From Gammaproteobacteria bacterium (GTDB lineage: Bacteria; Pseudomonadota; Gammaproteobacteria; Chromatiales; Chromatiaceae): DNA of 35,101 nucleotides. Each line of letters opens with the position of its first letter. Positions within the stretch are counted from its first letter, which is position 1. A model generated the notes under the pieces. That model made no database searches, had not been told where the DNA came from, and worked only from the letters and a program-made list of their open reading frames with translations. Shown here piece after piece: positions 16,081 to 24,275 of this stretch. The stretch is from assembly GCA_020445315.1 (NCBI GenBank), contig JAGRGW010000020.1, positions 1 through 35,101 on the forward strand, in the 5' to 3' direction. Made by a program: the position numbers and the translations under genes.

Positions 16081-17508
16081 ATGATCCGTCTCACACTGCC
16101 CGCGCCGTTGCGGCAGCACGCGTTCTACGCACTTGGCATCGTCGTCATGAAAGGCGTCTCGTTCTTTATGCTGCCCTTCGTCGCACGTCACCTCTCCCCC
16201 GACGAATTCGGCCGTCTCGAGATACTGACCAGCCTCGGTGCGGTGGGCGGCATTGTCGTCGGCTTCGGCCTGCTGAACGCCCTGTTCCGTTTCGCAGGGA
16301 TGGCTGGCACCGAGGCCGACCGCCACCAAATCGTCGCCGAGTCATTCGGTCTCAACCTGGTCATCGGCGCCACAGCGCTGGCCTGTGGCCTGGTGCTGAC
16401 TGACAGCATCGCGCAGGCCCTGCCGGGTGGCGTGGCACGGCACCTCGTGCAGGCCACCCTGGTCATGGTTGCGCTCGAAGCCTGTATCGCGATCCCGCTG
16501 GGCTGGCTGCGAATGGAAGAGCGTGCCGGCGTATTCTTCGCGTTGAACAGTAGCAAGGCCATCGTGCAGGCCCTGCTGGTCGTGCTGTTCCTGCGCCAGG
16601 GAAAGGGCATCGATGGCGTGATCGAGGCCGGGCTGATCGCGACCCTGCTGCTGTCCGCCGTGCTGGCCTGGCTGCAGTGGCGCGACACCGGCATACGTTT
16701 TCGCATTTCAGGGCAATGGCAGATGCTGCGCTACAGCCTGCCGCTGGTTGGCAGTGGCCTGCTCGGCTTCGCCCTGACCGGGCTCGATCGCTGGGTCCTG
16801 GCGGATGCTGTCGGGCCCGGCGAGATGGCCAGCTACGCCATCGCGGCAAAGTTCGCGATGCTGGCCGCGCTGTTGCTGCAACCCTACCTGATGTGGTGGT
16901 CGCCGAGGCGCTTCAGCGTGCTGCAGGAGACCAACGGCACCCAAAGGGCCGCGCTCTACGCCACCACCGGCAGCGTCCTGTCTTTGCTGATCGTTGTCGC
17001 CGTTGGCCTGACCGCACCACTGGCGGTGGCCTGGATGTTTCCGCCGGCCTATCACGACGCGATGCGCTACGTTCCCTGGCTCGTGCTGGTTATGGCGATA
17101 AAGGACTCGGCCGAACTGCTCAACCTCGGCTGCTACACCGGCAAGACCACCCATGCCCAGCTGCTGATCAACCTGGGCGGCGCCATCGTCGGCGTATGCG
17201 CCATGCTCGCACTCGTACCGCTGTGGGGTGCCTGGGGTGCAGTCGTGGCCATGGCCCTCGCCCAGACCCTGCGCCTGCTGCTGTACGTGGTCATCAGCCA
17301 ACGCCTGCTGCCACTGCCCTACCCGACCCAGGGCCTGGCCCTGATGACACTGCTGACACTGGCAGCGCTCTGGGCGGGCGGACAGATCCACGACGACCTG
17401 GCGCGGGGGCTGCTCGCGGTACCGGTCATCGTGCTGATGACGATCGCCGCTCGCCGGATGCGAATGCTTCCCTGGCGCCCAGACCGCGCCGGCTTGACGG
17501 CGGCCTGA
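16081..17508 (+). CDS. Oligosaccharide flippase (Wzx/MATE-like)
   Basis: Inner-membrane transporter (475 aa) predicted to flip the undecaprenyl-linked EPS repeat to the periplasmic side. It has about 12 to 14 hydrophobic segments over its whole length. Family signs are an N-terminal GIVVMKGVSFFMLPFVARHL and LSPDEFGRLEILTSLG, the 'acts as a layer-adding exporter' N-terminal pattern of polysaccharide biosynthesis proteins, and MASYAIAAKFAMLAALLLQP in the second half. ATG 16081 is used; the frame runs far upstream but overlaps the promoters. The ribosome binding site is weak (GGA only). It is the first gene of a three-gene operon; the next starts one base after its stop. Confidence 0.88.
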   Translation: MIRLTLPAPLRQHAFYALGIVVMKGVSFFMLPFVARHLSPDEFGRLEILTSLGAVGGIVVGFGLLNALFRFAGMAGTEADRHQIVAESFGLNLVIGATALACGLVLTDSIAQALPGGVARHLVQATLVMVALEACIAIPLGWLRMEERAGVFFALNSSKAIVQALLVVLFLRQGKGIDGVIEAGLIATLLLSAVLAWLQWRDTGIRFRISGQWQMLRYSLPLVGSGLLGFALTGLDRWVLADAVGPGEMASYAIAAKFAMLAALLLQPYLMWWSPRRFSVLQETNGTQRAALYATTGSVLSLLIVVAVGLTAPLAVAWMFPPAYHDAMRYVPWLVLVMAIKDSAELLNLGCYTGKTTHAQLLINLGGAIVGVCAMLALVPLWGAWGAVVAMALAQTLRLLLYVVISQRLLPLPYPTQGLALMTLLTLAALWAGGQIHDDLARGLLAVPVIVLMTIAARRMRMLPWRPDRAGLTAA

Positions 17509-17509
17509 C

Positions 17510-18988
17510 ATGGAAAACCGGCAGCGCATCTCCCAGGTCGTGGCAGCGACGGCCTTCTGCCTGCTGATCGCCGTTGCCTGGCGATCCGTCCCGCATCCCG
17601 TTGTCGGCCTGGCACTGTGCCTGGTGCCGCTGGCGATTATTGGCGTCCTGCGCGCACCTTTCCTGGTCGTGCTGATGTTCGTCATCTTTTCGTTCTTTCG
17701 GATCCACGAGGCGTTCCCGCAACTTTATTCGCTGCGTATTCCCTTGATCCTGGCCGCGGCCTCGCTGGGCGTGCTCGCCTGGCACATTGCGATCACGCGT
17801 CGGATCACGCCTTACTGGCGACCCGAATTGACGCTGTTCGCCGTGTTCTTCGTCCTCGTGACCATCGGTGTCCTGCTCGCGGTCAATCGCTCGGTCGCGA
17901 TGACTACCTACACGGGTGTCTACATCAAGATCGCCATCATGACGCTCGCCATCGCCTGGATGACGCGGAAGTCGCGCGACTTCGCCCTGGCGTCCAGGCT
18001 CATCGTACTGGCGGGGATCGCGATCGCACTGGTGGCGCTGCACAACCAGGCCAACGGCATCGGCCTGGTCGAGGGGACCCGGGTCACGATCGGACGCGAC
18101 ATCCGCTCGAACCTCGGCGACCCGAACGACCTCGCCCTGGTGCTGATGTTTCCGATGGCATTTGCCGTCAGCCTGGTCATGACCCCCGGCATCGGCAAGG
18201 TCACACGCATCATCGGCTTCGCCGGTGTCCCGCTGCTGTTCTCGGCGGTCATCGCGACCCAGAGCCGCGGCGGCCTGCTCGGCATCATGGCCGTGTTCGC
18301 GGTATTCGGCTACCGCCGCATCCAGTCAAAGACACTGTTCTTCACCATCGGCGGCCTCGCCGCGTTCGTACTGCTGGCACTCGCGGGCATCTCCGAACGC
18401 GCGTCCGGCGGCGCAGCCGAGGAAGGCATCGACGAATCCGCAATGGGACGTCTGTACGCCTGGCAGGCCGCATTCGGCATGGCGCTCGCCCGGCCGTTGA
18501 ACGGGGTCGGCCTGGACAACTTCTATCACAACTACTACTTCTATTCGCCGCACTGGGACGGCAAGAACCACGCGGTCCACAGTACCTGGTTCGGGGTCAT
18601 GGCAGAGACCGGCTTCCTCGGCCTGATCGTCTTCGTCGCGATGATGACCATGCTCGTGCGCGCCGCCGTGCGCTCGCTGTCACGGATCGAATCCGCCAGC
18701 GACAAGGTGGCACCTTCCGTGCACGCCTCCTCCCAGGCTGTGCTGGCCGGGATCGTTGCGACACTCGTCTCCGGTACCTTCCTGACCCAGGGCTTTACAT
18801 GGCCCGTTTATATCCTGGCCGCACTGGTTGTCGCCGTCGCCCGCTGGGTCGACATCCATCTGGGTTCCGCTGAAACACCAATGGACGCCAGCACGCAGAG
18901 CACGCACACCCCCCTGGCATGGCAAACACAAAATCTCCCGGAACAACCACAGGCAAGCTGCAAGCATGAACCCGGAAATGACAACTGA
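17510..18988 (+). CDS. Wzy/O-antigen-ligase family membrane protein (EPS polymerase candidate)
   Basis: Inner-membrane protein (492 aa) of the O-antigen ligase/polymerase family, predicted to join lipid-linked repeats in the periplasm (SypL-like position). It has about ten to twelve membrane helices. The long periplasmic loop between about residues 290 and 355 contains MGRLYAWQAAFGMALARP, GVGLDNFYHNYYF and HAVHSTWFGVMAETGFLG; the last matches the family's H-x-x-(Y/W)-x-x-x-x-x-E-x-G pattern. The cytoplasmic tail after residue 450 is hydrophilic and Gln/Thr-rich. It starts one base after the flippase stop, and its 3' end overlaps the next gene by 23 bases. Confidence 0.88.
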   Translation: MENRQRISQVVAATAFCLLIAVAWRSVPHPVVGLALCLVPLAIIGVLRAPFLVVLMFVIFSFFRIHEAFPQLYSLRIPLILAAASLGVLAWHIAITRRITPYWRPELTLFAVFFVLVTIGVLLAVNRSVAMTTYTGVYIKIAIMTLAIAWMTRKSRDFALASRLIVLAGIAIALVALHNQANGIGLVEGTRVTIGRDIRSNLGDPNDLALVLMFPMAFAVSLVMTPGIGKVTRIIGFAGVPLLFSAVIATQSRGGLLGIMAVFAVFGYRRIQSKTLFFTIGGLAAFVLLALAGISERASGGAAEEGIDESAMGRLYAWQAAFGMALARPLNGVGLDNFYHNYYFYSPHWDGKNHAVHSTWFGVMAETGFLGLIVFVAMMTMLVRAAVRSLSRIESASDKVAPSVHASSQAVLAGIVATLVSGTFLTQGFTWPVYILAALVVAVARWVDIHLGSAETPMDASTQSTHTPLAWQTQNLPEQPQASCKHEPGNDN

Positions 18989-20042
18989 CACACTCGCGCA
19001 GGCGGCCAGCTCGCACACTGACCGTGATGCCGGCGCACGCCCCCGTATCTTCACGACGTTCGGCGGCGTCCGAAATTTGCTGGAGAGGCACGCCGCTGGA
19101 GACTGGAACGGCCACGCCGTCACTGTCTTCGACAGCGCGCATGAGCAGCACCGGATCTTGTGGCGCTATGCATGGTCGCGACCCGGTGACCTGTTCGTGT
19201 TCAACGGCGAGGCAAACCTGGTATCGGCCGCTTGCGTGTTAAGACGCCTGATGCCAACTGCACGCGGCCGCATCGTCGCCGCGGACATGGTGCTGCGTAA
19301 ACCGGAAGGCGCCGTCGCCCGTCTCAAGGCGCGGATACGCCGCAGCCTTTGGCGCAGGGTAAACCTGTTCCTGCACTATTTTCGGGACCTACGCTGTTAC
19401 GAAAGCCATTACGGCATCGGACCCGAAAGAAGCCGCTACGTGGCGTTCAAAGCGAACGTGTTCAGCGACGCGCTGAAAGCGGCAGAGGCCCCACAGCGGG
19501 ACGATGGTGCATACGTCTTCTCCGCCGGCCGCTCCCTGCGCGATTACCAGACGCTGCTCGAAGCCGCCAAGCTGACCGACCTGCCCTTCGCGATACTGTT
19601 TACGTCGACCGCCGACTGGGCCGCACACGGTACATTTGTCGATATCCGGGACCTCCCGCCCAATGTCCGCCTGGTTGCCGACGACGGCGGCAAGGCCGGT
19701 TGGCTGAGGGGACTGAAGGAGGCGCGCATCGTCGCCATTCCCACGCGCCCTGAGTCGATCTGCGCCTCCGGCATCGGCACCTGCCTCGACGCCATGGCAC
19801 TGGGCAAGCCCGTCGTCATCACGCGCGGCCCGGGTGCCGACGACGTCCTGACCGACGGGCAGGCCTGCTTCGTACCGCCACGGGACGCGCAGGCACTCGC
19901 CTCTACCCTCGAAAAACTGTGGCACGACGACGCCCGTCGCCGGGAGATCGCCTCGCGAGGCCACCGCTATGCCATGCAACTGGGTGACGAAGAGGCGCTG
20001 ATGGCACGCATTCTCGAAGCCTCGCTGGCGGCGTCGATGTAG
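18966..20042 (+). CDS. GT4-like glycosyltransferase
   Basis: Predicted GT-B glycosyltransferase (358 aa), last gene of the flippase operon. The C-terminal half has YVFSAGRSLRDYQTLLEA (start of the donor domain), IPTRPESICASGIGTCLDAM, ALGKPVVITRGPGADDVLT and a closing helix typical of glycosyltransferase group 1. The usual E-x7-E pair is modified. ATG 18966 overlaps the upstream gene by 23 bases; ATG 18978 is an alternative. Neither has a strong ribosome binding site, which fits coupled translation. Confidence 0.8.
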   Translation: MNPEMTTDTLAQAASSHTDRDAGARPRIFTTFGGVRNLLERHAAGDWNGHAVTVFDSAHEQHRILWRYAWSRPGDLFVFNGEANLVSAACVLRRLMPTARGRIVAADMVLRKPEGAVARLKARIRRSLWRRVNLFLHYFRDLRCYESHYGIGPERSRYVAFKANVFSDALKAAEAPQRDDGAYVFSAGRSLRDYQTLLEAAKLTDLPFAILFTSTADWAAHGTFVDIRDLPPNVRLVADDGGKAGWLRGLKEARIVAIPTRPESICASGIGTCLDAMALGKPVVITRGPGADDVLTDGQACFVPPRDAQALASTLEKLWHDDARRREIASRGHRYAMQLGDEEALMARILEASLAASM

Positions 20043-20052
20043 CGCCTGGGAT

Positions 20053-20070
20053 CCGCCACCGGCGTGGCGG
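20053..20070 (+). terminator. Hairpin after the flippase operon
   Basis: CCGCCAC (20053-20059) and GTGGCGG (20064-20070) form a perfect 7-bp stem with a 4-base loop, 10 bases after the glycosyltransferase stop. No T-run follows, so it could be a Rho-assisted or mRNA-stabilising structure. Confidence 0.35.
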
Positions 20071-20088
20071 CCCACATCGCAGGGTTGT

Positions 20089-20113
20089 TCGCATACCGCA
20101 TTGCAAATTGCGA
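20089..20113 (+). promoter_or_regulatory. Composite enhancer (LuxO/SypG-type UAS), copy 3
   Basis: Strong dyad TTGCA-AAT-TGCGA at 20101-20113, with a LuxO-like AT-rich centre and one mismatch to TTGCA-N3-TGCAA. It is preceded 12 bp upstream by TCGCA-TAC-CGCAT at 20089-20101. Next to it is an 8-bp inverted repeat, GCGAACGG-CA-CCGTTCGC, at 20110-20127. The strong dyad is centred near -117 from the start of the operon that encodes its presumed binder, which implies autoregulation. Confidence 0.66.
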
Positions 20114-20156
20114 ACGGCACCGTTCGCGCGCCGGCAGTGTCGTCTGCGCGACAAGT

Positions 20157-20169
20157 TACCCTGTTGATT
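20157..20169 (-). promoter_or_regulatory. Candidate IHF site
   Basis: On the minus strand AATCAACAGGGTA matches WATCAA-N4-TTR with one mismatch, and lies between enhancer copy 3 and the sigma-54 promoter. It is suggestive only because copy 1 has a similar site at the same relative place. Confidence 0.3.
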
Positions 20170-20197
20170 GATAAAGGATATTTGGAAGCCGATAATC

Positions 20198-20213
20198 TGG
20201 CATACAGTCTGCT
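20198..20213 (+). promoter_or_regulatory. Sigma-54 promoter of the sensory/regulatory operon
   Basis: TGGCATACAGTCTGCT has GG at 20199-20200 and GC at 20211-20212, 10 bases apart; the -12 box is CTGCT. The predicted start near 20224 leaves a 22-base leader with GGAG before ATG 20246. Confidence 0.8.
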
Positions 20214-20245
20214 CTTGTCCCGCCGAAACCGGTTGGAGAGACCCC

Positions 20246-21190
20246 ATGTACGTCAGTTGTCTGAATTCGCATCACACGGAAAGGCGCGGGTACCGTGCCG
20301 CGCCTGCGACAGTTGCAGGACGCGGCCGGCCCGGCGCACGGGATTCCTGGCAGCGTCTGGTCCGTCTGGTCCGTCTGGTCCGTCTGGTCACCATCAGTCT
20401 GATCGTTGTCGTCATGAGCACATCGACCGCCAGCGCCGGCCAGGTGTTGACGTTCGGCGTCGTACCGCAGCAATCGGCCAGCAAGCTCGCCCGCCTGTGG
20501 ACGCCGATCGCGCAATATCTCGGCGAAACGACCGGCCTCGACGTCCGTTTCGCCACGGCACCGGACATCCCCGAGTTCGAACGGCGCCTGGCCCGCGGCG
20601 AGTACGACCTGGCGTACATGAACCCTTATCACTTCGTGGTGTTCAACGAAAAGCCCGGCTATCACGCCCTGGCCCATGCCAGCGACAAGCGGATTCGGGG
20701 CATCATCGTGACGCGCAAGGACAACCCGATTACCGAACTGCAGGCGCTGGACGGCCAACGCCTCGCGTTCCCCGCTCCCGCTGCCTTTGCCGCGAGCATC
20801 CTGACGCGCGCCAAGCTGGTCTCGCTTTCGGTGGCGTTCGAACCGGTCTACGTGTCGTCGCACGACTCGGTCTATCGCGCGGTCGCCCAGGGCCTGTTTC
20901 CGGCCGGCGGTGGCGTCATGCGGACATTCAACAATGTCGACCCGGCCATCCGTGAACAACTGCGAGTGCTCTGGACGACCGACGGGTTCACCCCCCACGC
21001 GATCGCCACCCATCCCGAAATGGCCGACACGGTAAAGGCCCAACTGACCAACGCGCTGGTCGGCATGGCGCAGGACGCGAACGGCCGCGACCTGCTTCAG
21101 GCTATCGGCCTCAAGGGATTCGAGGCTGCCGACGATGCCGCCTGGGATGACGTTCGCCACCTGCAGCTGAACCTGCTGGGCGACCTGTGA
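20246..21190 (+). CDS. PhnD-like periplasmic phosphate/phosphonate-type binding protein
   Basis: Periplasmic substrate-binding protein (314 aa) of the phosphate/phosphite/phosphonate (PhnD) family. After a long basic N-terminus and a hydrophobic segment (about residues 49-60) there is an AxA-type cut site (STASAGQ). The mature part has VLTFGVVPQQSASKLARLW, YDLAYMNPYHFVVFN and ALDGQRLAFPAPAAFAAS, all typical of PhnD-like proteins. No permease or ATPase gene is nearby. Instead a membrane hybrid kinase starts 19 bases after the stop, so it probably feeds a ligand signal to the kinase. ATG 20246 has GGAG upstream; the frame also extends to 20168 without support. The N-terminal region contains four RLV repeats. 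Confidence 0.85.
   Translation: MYVSCLNSHHTERRGYRAAPATVAGRGRPGARDSWQRLVRLVRLVRLVTISLIVVVMSTSTASAGQVLTFGVVPQQSASKLARLWTPIAQYLGETTGLDVRFATAPDIPEFERRLARGEYDLAYMNPYHFVVFNEKPGYHALAHASDKRIRGIIVTRKDNPITELQALDGQRLAFPAPAAFAASILTRAKLVSLSVAFEPVYVSSHDSVYRAVAQGLFPAGGGVMRTFNNVDPAIREQLRVLWTTDGFTPHAIATHPEMADTVKAQLTNALVGMAQDANGRDLLQAIGLKGFEAADDAAWDDVRHLQLNLLGDL
20354..20389 (+). repeat. Four exact copies of a 9-bp tandem repeat (CGTCTGGTC)
   Basis: CGTCTGGTC is repeated four times without error, in frame, encoding RLV four times just before the hydrophobic core of the PhnD-like protein's export signal. Gain or loss of units would keep the frame but change the basic n-region. Confidence 0.95.
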
Positions 21191-21209
21191 TCAGGGCAAT
21201 GGCCCAACC

Positions 21210-24200
21210 ATGAGCTTCCGCCTGAAGACGATCCTCGGCATCGCGCTGATCGAGGTCATCCTGCTCATCGTCCTGGTGACCATGAGTCTCGGCTACCTGT
21301 CAGACTCCAACGAAAAGCAACTGAGCTACCGGGCCAACAGCATCGCCCAGTTATTCGCGAAATCGGTCCAGGATGCCGTGCTGTCCTACGACCTCGCCAC
21401 GCTGGACAGCCTGGTCCAGCACCTGCTGACCGACCCGGAGATCGTCTACATCCGCATCGCCAATAACGACCAGGTCCTGGCCATGGGCGGTGACGAACGC
21501 CTGCTGAACCAGGACAGGACACAGGATGAACATCTGTCCGAGGTCGAGGATGCCGTGTTCGATGTCGAGGTCAATATCGGGGAAGCCGGGCAGCGCTACG
21601 GCACGGTTGCGCTGGGGCTCTCGACCGGCGTCATCGACGAGCTGATCGGGGAAGCACGGCGGTATATGTCGAGCATAGCGCTGGGCGAAGTGCTGCTGGT
21701 CGCGCTGTTTTCGCTGGCGCTGGGCACCTACCTGACGCGGCAGCTGCGGCAGCTGGAGCTGGCCAGCACCTCGATCATCGAACACGGCCCCGGTCACCAG
21801 ATTCCAGTCCAGGGTAACGACGAGATCGCGCGCACCCTGCGCGCGTTCAACGACATGTCGGCCAGCCTGGCCATGTCGTCGAGCGAAAGCGAACGCACCA
21901 AGGAGGCCTATCGACAACTCGCATTCATCGCCTCGAGCAACGAAGCCATCGCCAAGGCCACGCTGAATGCCTGCCTCGACGGGATCGTGACCATCGACGC
22001 CAAGGGTCACATCGTCGAATACAACGGTCATGCCGAGCAGATCTTTGGCTGGACGCGCGCGGAAATGATTGGCACCAACATGGCGGAAAGGCTGATCCCC
22101 GCGACAATGCGCGATCAACATAACGCCGGCATGGCGCACTACCTCGCGACAGGAGAAGGCCCCGTATTGAACAAACGCCTGGAGCTTCCCGCGCTCGATC
22201 GAAACGGCGAACAGATCACCATCGAGATCTCGATTGCACCGATGACGTCACAGCACGAACCGCTGTTCACGGCATTTATTCGCGATATCAGCCAACAGAA
22301 GGAGGCAACCGAGGCGATCGAGCAGGCCAGGCTGGCGGCGGACCAGGCCAACCGGGCCAAGTCCCGCTTCCTGGCGACGATGAGCCACGAGATCCGCTCC
22401 CCGCTGAACGCCGTGGTCAACATGAACGAGCTGCTGCTGGAATCGCCGCTCGACGAAAAGCAGCGGGAGCTGGCGCGCATCGCCCACGAGGGCGGACTTA
22501 CCCTGATGTCGTTGATCAATGACATCCTCGATTTCAGCCGGATCGAGTCGGGGAAACTGCTGCTGAACGAGCACGCCATGCCGATCAAGCAGGTCGTGCA
22601 ATCGGTGGTCGAGCTGCATTCGGGCATCGCCTACCGCCGGGGTATCTGCCTGCAGGCCGTCATTCCGCCAGCGCTCGATCGACAGGTGCTGTGTGACGAA
22701 ATGCGTTTCCGCCAGGTCATCACCAACCTCGTCAGCAACGCCTTGAAGTTCACCCATGCCGGTGGTGTCGTCTTGCGCGCGGCACTGGACGGGGATCCGG
22801 GCTTTTTCTGTGTCAGCGTCAGTGACAGCGGTGAGGGTATCCCGACATCCCGTCACCAGGAGATTTTCCAGGAGTTTCACCAGCTGGAAGATGAAAACAG
22901 CCGCCGTTTCGCTGGCAGCGGTCTCGGGTTGGCCATCACTCACCGTCTCGTTGGCTTGATGGGCGGCGATATCACCGTGCAGAGTCAACCGGGCCTGGGC
23001 AGCACGTTCACGGTACGCCTGCCACTGAAGGAAGTGCCGGACGCAGTCGCCGTGACTGTCGATCCGCCGGGCTGTCTCGACACCGATGCCGTATTGTTGA
23101 ACATTGACAATCCGGTACTACGCACGGCGTTAATCGACTTGTGCGAGGCCTGGGGCATCCCTGCACTGACGCCGGAATTCGAGGCCGCGCGGATCCAGTC
23201 GGATTGGCGACACTTCACGATGATCGTCGACGCGGACCCGAACGGTGAAGCATTGCCGATGCACCAGCTCAAGGCGCGACAGATTGCCCCCGCCGGTCAA
23301 TGGCGCTATGTCACGGTGGCGCCACTGGAAACCGGCGCATCCACCAAGGCCCCCGGCTACGCTGCCGTATTGCGCACGCCGATTCGAGCCGAGTCACTGA
23401 TCCGGTTCGTCTGCCATCAACCGTGCAACAGTTGCATTGACCAACCCCGGCCGATCGTTGCCAACGAACAGCAACGCTCCGGCATTCGAGTACTGCTGGT
23501 CGATGACAGTGATGCAAACCAGGCCGTTGGCCGGGCCCTGCTGTCGCGGCTCGGCTGCAACGTCGAGACCGCCGACGACGGCCAGGCTGCGATCGAGCTG
23601 GCAGCGCGCCAGCGATACGACATCATCTTCATGGACCTGGCGATGCCGCGCATGGACGGCATCGAGGCCACGGAAATTATCCGCGGCCAGCATGGACCAA
23701 ACCAGGCAACACCGATCGTCGCACTGACGGCCAATGCCTTTGCCGAGGACCGCGCCAGCTGCCTGTCCAGTGGAATGGACGACTTTCTTGCCAAGCCGAT
23801 CGACCGCGCCGAACTGCAGGCCATCGTCACCCGCTATCAGACGCAGAAGGTCGAGGAGACAGTGCCACGCACATCGGTCGAATCAGCGCCACAACCGAAG
23901 CCGCCCAGTAGCGACGATGCACCGGAACTGGTCGATCGGGAGACACTGCAAAGACTCACCCGCGACACCTCGCCCGAGGCCGTCCGCGAAATCCTCTCGA
24001 TCTACCTGGGTGAAGTGACGCAGCGGATACCCGACATGCTGTCGCAATGCCAGCGGGGCGACATCGAAGCGCTTGGCAGCGAGGCGCACGCACTGAAGAG
24101 CAGTTCGGCCAGTTTCGGTGCCGCACACCTGGCGGCATTGGCCCGCGATATCGAACTGGCTGCCCGCGAGTCGCGATTGGACGATCTCGAGCAGCTGACG

Positions 24201-24275
24201 GCCGACCTGGCCACAATTGCCGATGCCTCGGTCGAAGCACTTGATCGCTACCGGGAAGGCCTGGGCGATGGATAG
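21210..24275 (+). CDS. Hybrid sensor histidine kinase (TM-sensor-TM-HAMP-PAS-HisKA-HATPase-REC-HPt)
   Basis: Inner-membrane phosphorelay kinase (1021 aa), the SypF/RscS-like part of the system. Order: membrane helix 7-32; periplasmic region about 33-152; second helix about 153-175; HAMP-like linker; PAS about 255-375 (DGIVTIDAKGHIVEYNG); HisKA with phosphoacceptor His393 in FLATMSHEIRSPLNAV; HATPase with NLVSNALKFT, VSDSGEGIP and GSGLGLAI; a degenerate receiver-like region about 620-740; a true REC with Asp809 in IIFMDLAMPRMDG; and an HPt domain with His960 in EAHALKSSSASFG. The His-Asp-His chain is complete, so the next acceptor should be a separate REC protein, most likely the regulator at 25800 or the REC of the SypE-like protein. 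Its stop overlaps the next gene by 8 bases. Confidence 0.92.
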   Translation: MSFRLKTILGIALIEVILLIVLVTMSLGYLSDSNEKQLSYRANSIAQLFAKSVQDAVLSYDLATLDSLVQHLLTDPEIVYIRIANNDQVLAMGGDERLLNQDRTQDEHLSEVEDAVFDVEVNIGEAGQRYGTVALGLSTGVIDELIGEARRYMSSIALGEVLLVALFSLALGTYLTRQLRQLELASTSIIEHGPGHQIPVQGNDEIARTLRAFNDMSASLAMSSSESERTKEAYRQLAFIASSNEAIAKATLNACLDGIVTIDAKGHIVEYNGHAEQIFGWTRAEMIGTNMAERLIPATMRDQHNAGMAHYLATGEGPVLNKRLELPALDRNGEQITIEISIAPMTSQHEPLFTAFIRDISQQKEATEAIEQARLAADQANRAKSRFLATMSHEIRSPLNAVVNMNELLLESPLDEKQRELARIAHEGGLTLMSLINDILDFSRIESGKLLLNEHAMPIKQVVQSVVELHSGIAYRRGICLQAVIPPALDRQVLCDEMRFRQVITNLVSNALKFTHAGGVVLRAALDGDPGFFCVSVSDSGEGIPTSRHQEIFQEFHQLEDENSRRFAGSGLGLAITHRLVGLMGGDITVQSQPGLGSTFTVRLPLKEVPDAVAVTVDPPGCLDTDAVLLNIDNPVLRTALIDLCEAWGIPALTPEFEAARIQSDWRHFTMIVDADPNGEALPMHQLKARQIAPAGQWRYVTVAPLETGASTKAPGYAAVLRTPIRAESLIRFVCHQPCNSCIDQPRPIVANEQQRSGIRVLLVDDSDANQAVGRALLSRLGCNVETADDGQAAIELAARQRYDIIFMDLAMPRMDGIEATEIIRGQHGPNQATPIVALTANAFAEDRASCLSSGMDDFLAKPIDRAELQAIVTRYQTQKVEETVPRTSVESAPQPKPPSSDDAPELVDRETLQRLTRDTSPEAVREILSIYLGEVTQRIPDMLSQCQRGDIEALGSEAHALKSSSASFGAAHLAALARDIELAARESRLDDLEQLTADLATIADASVEALDRYREGLGDG

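Noticed and set aside
18709-18724. TGGCACCTTCCGTGCA, a -24/-12-like match inside the Wzy/ligase gene
   Set aside because: Spacing fits but the -12 box is GTGCA, it lies in coding sequence, and no enhancer dyad is nearby.
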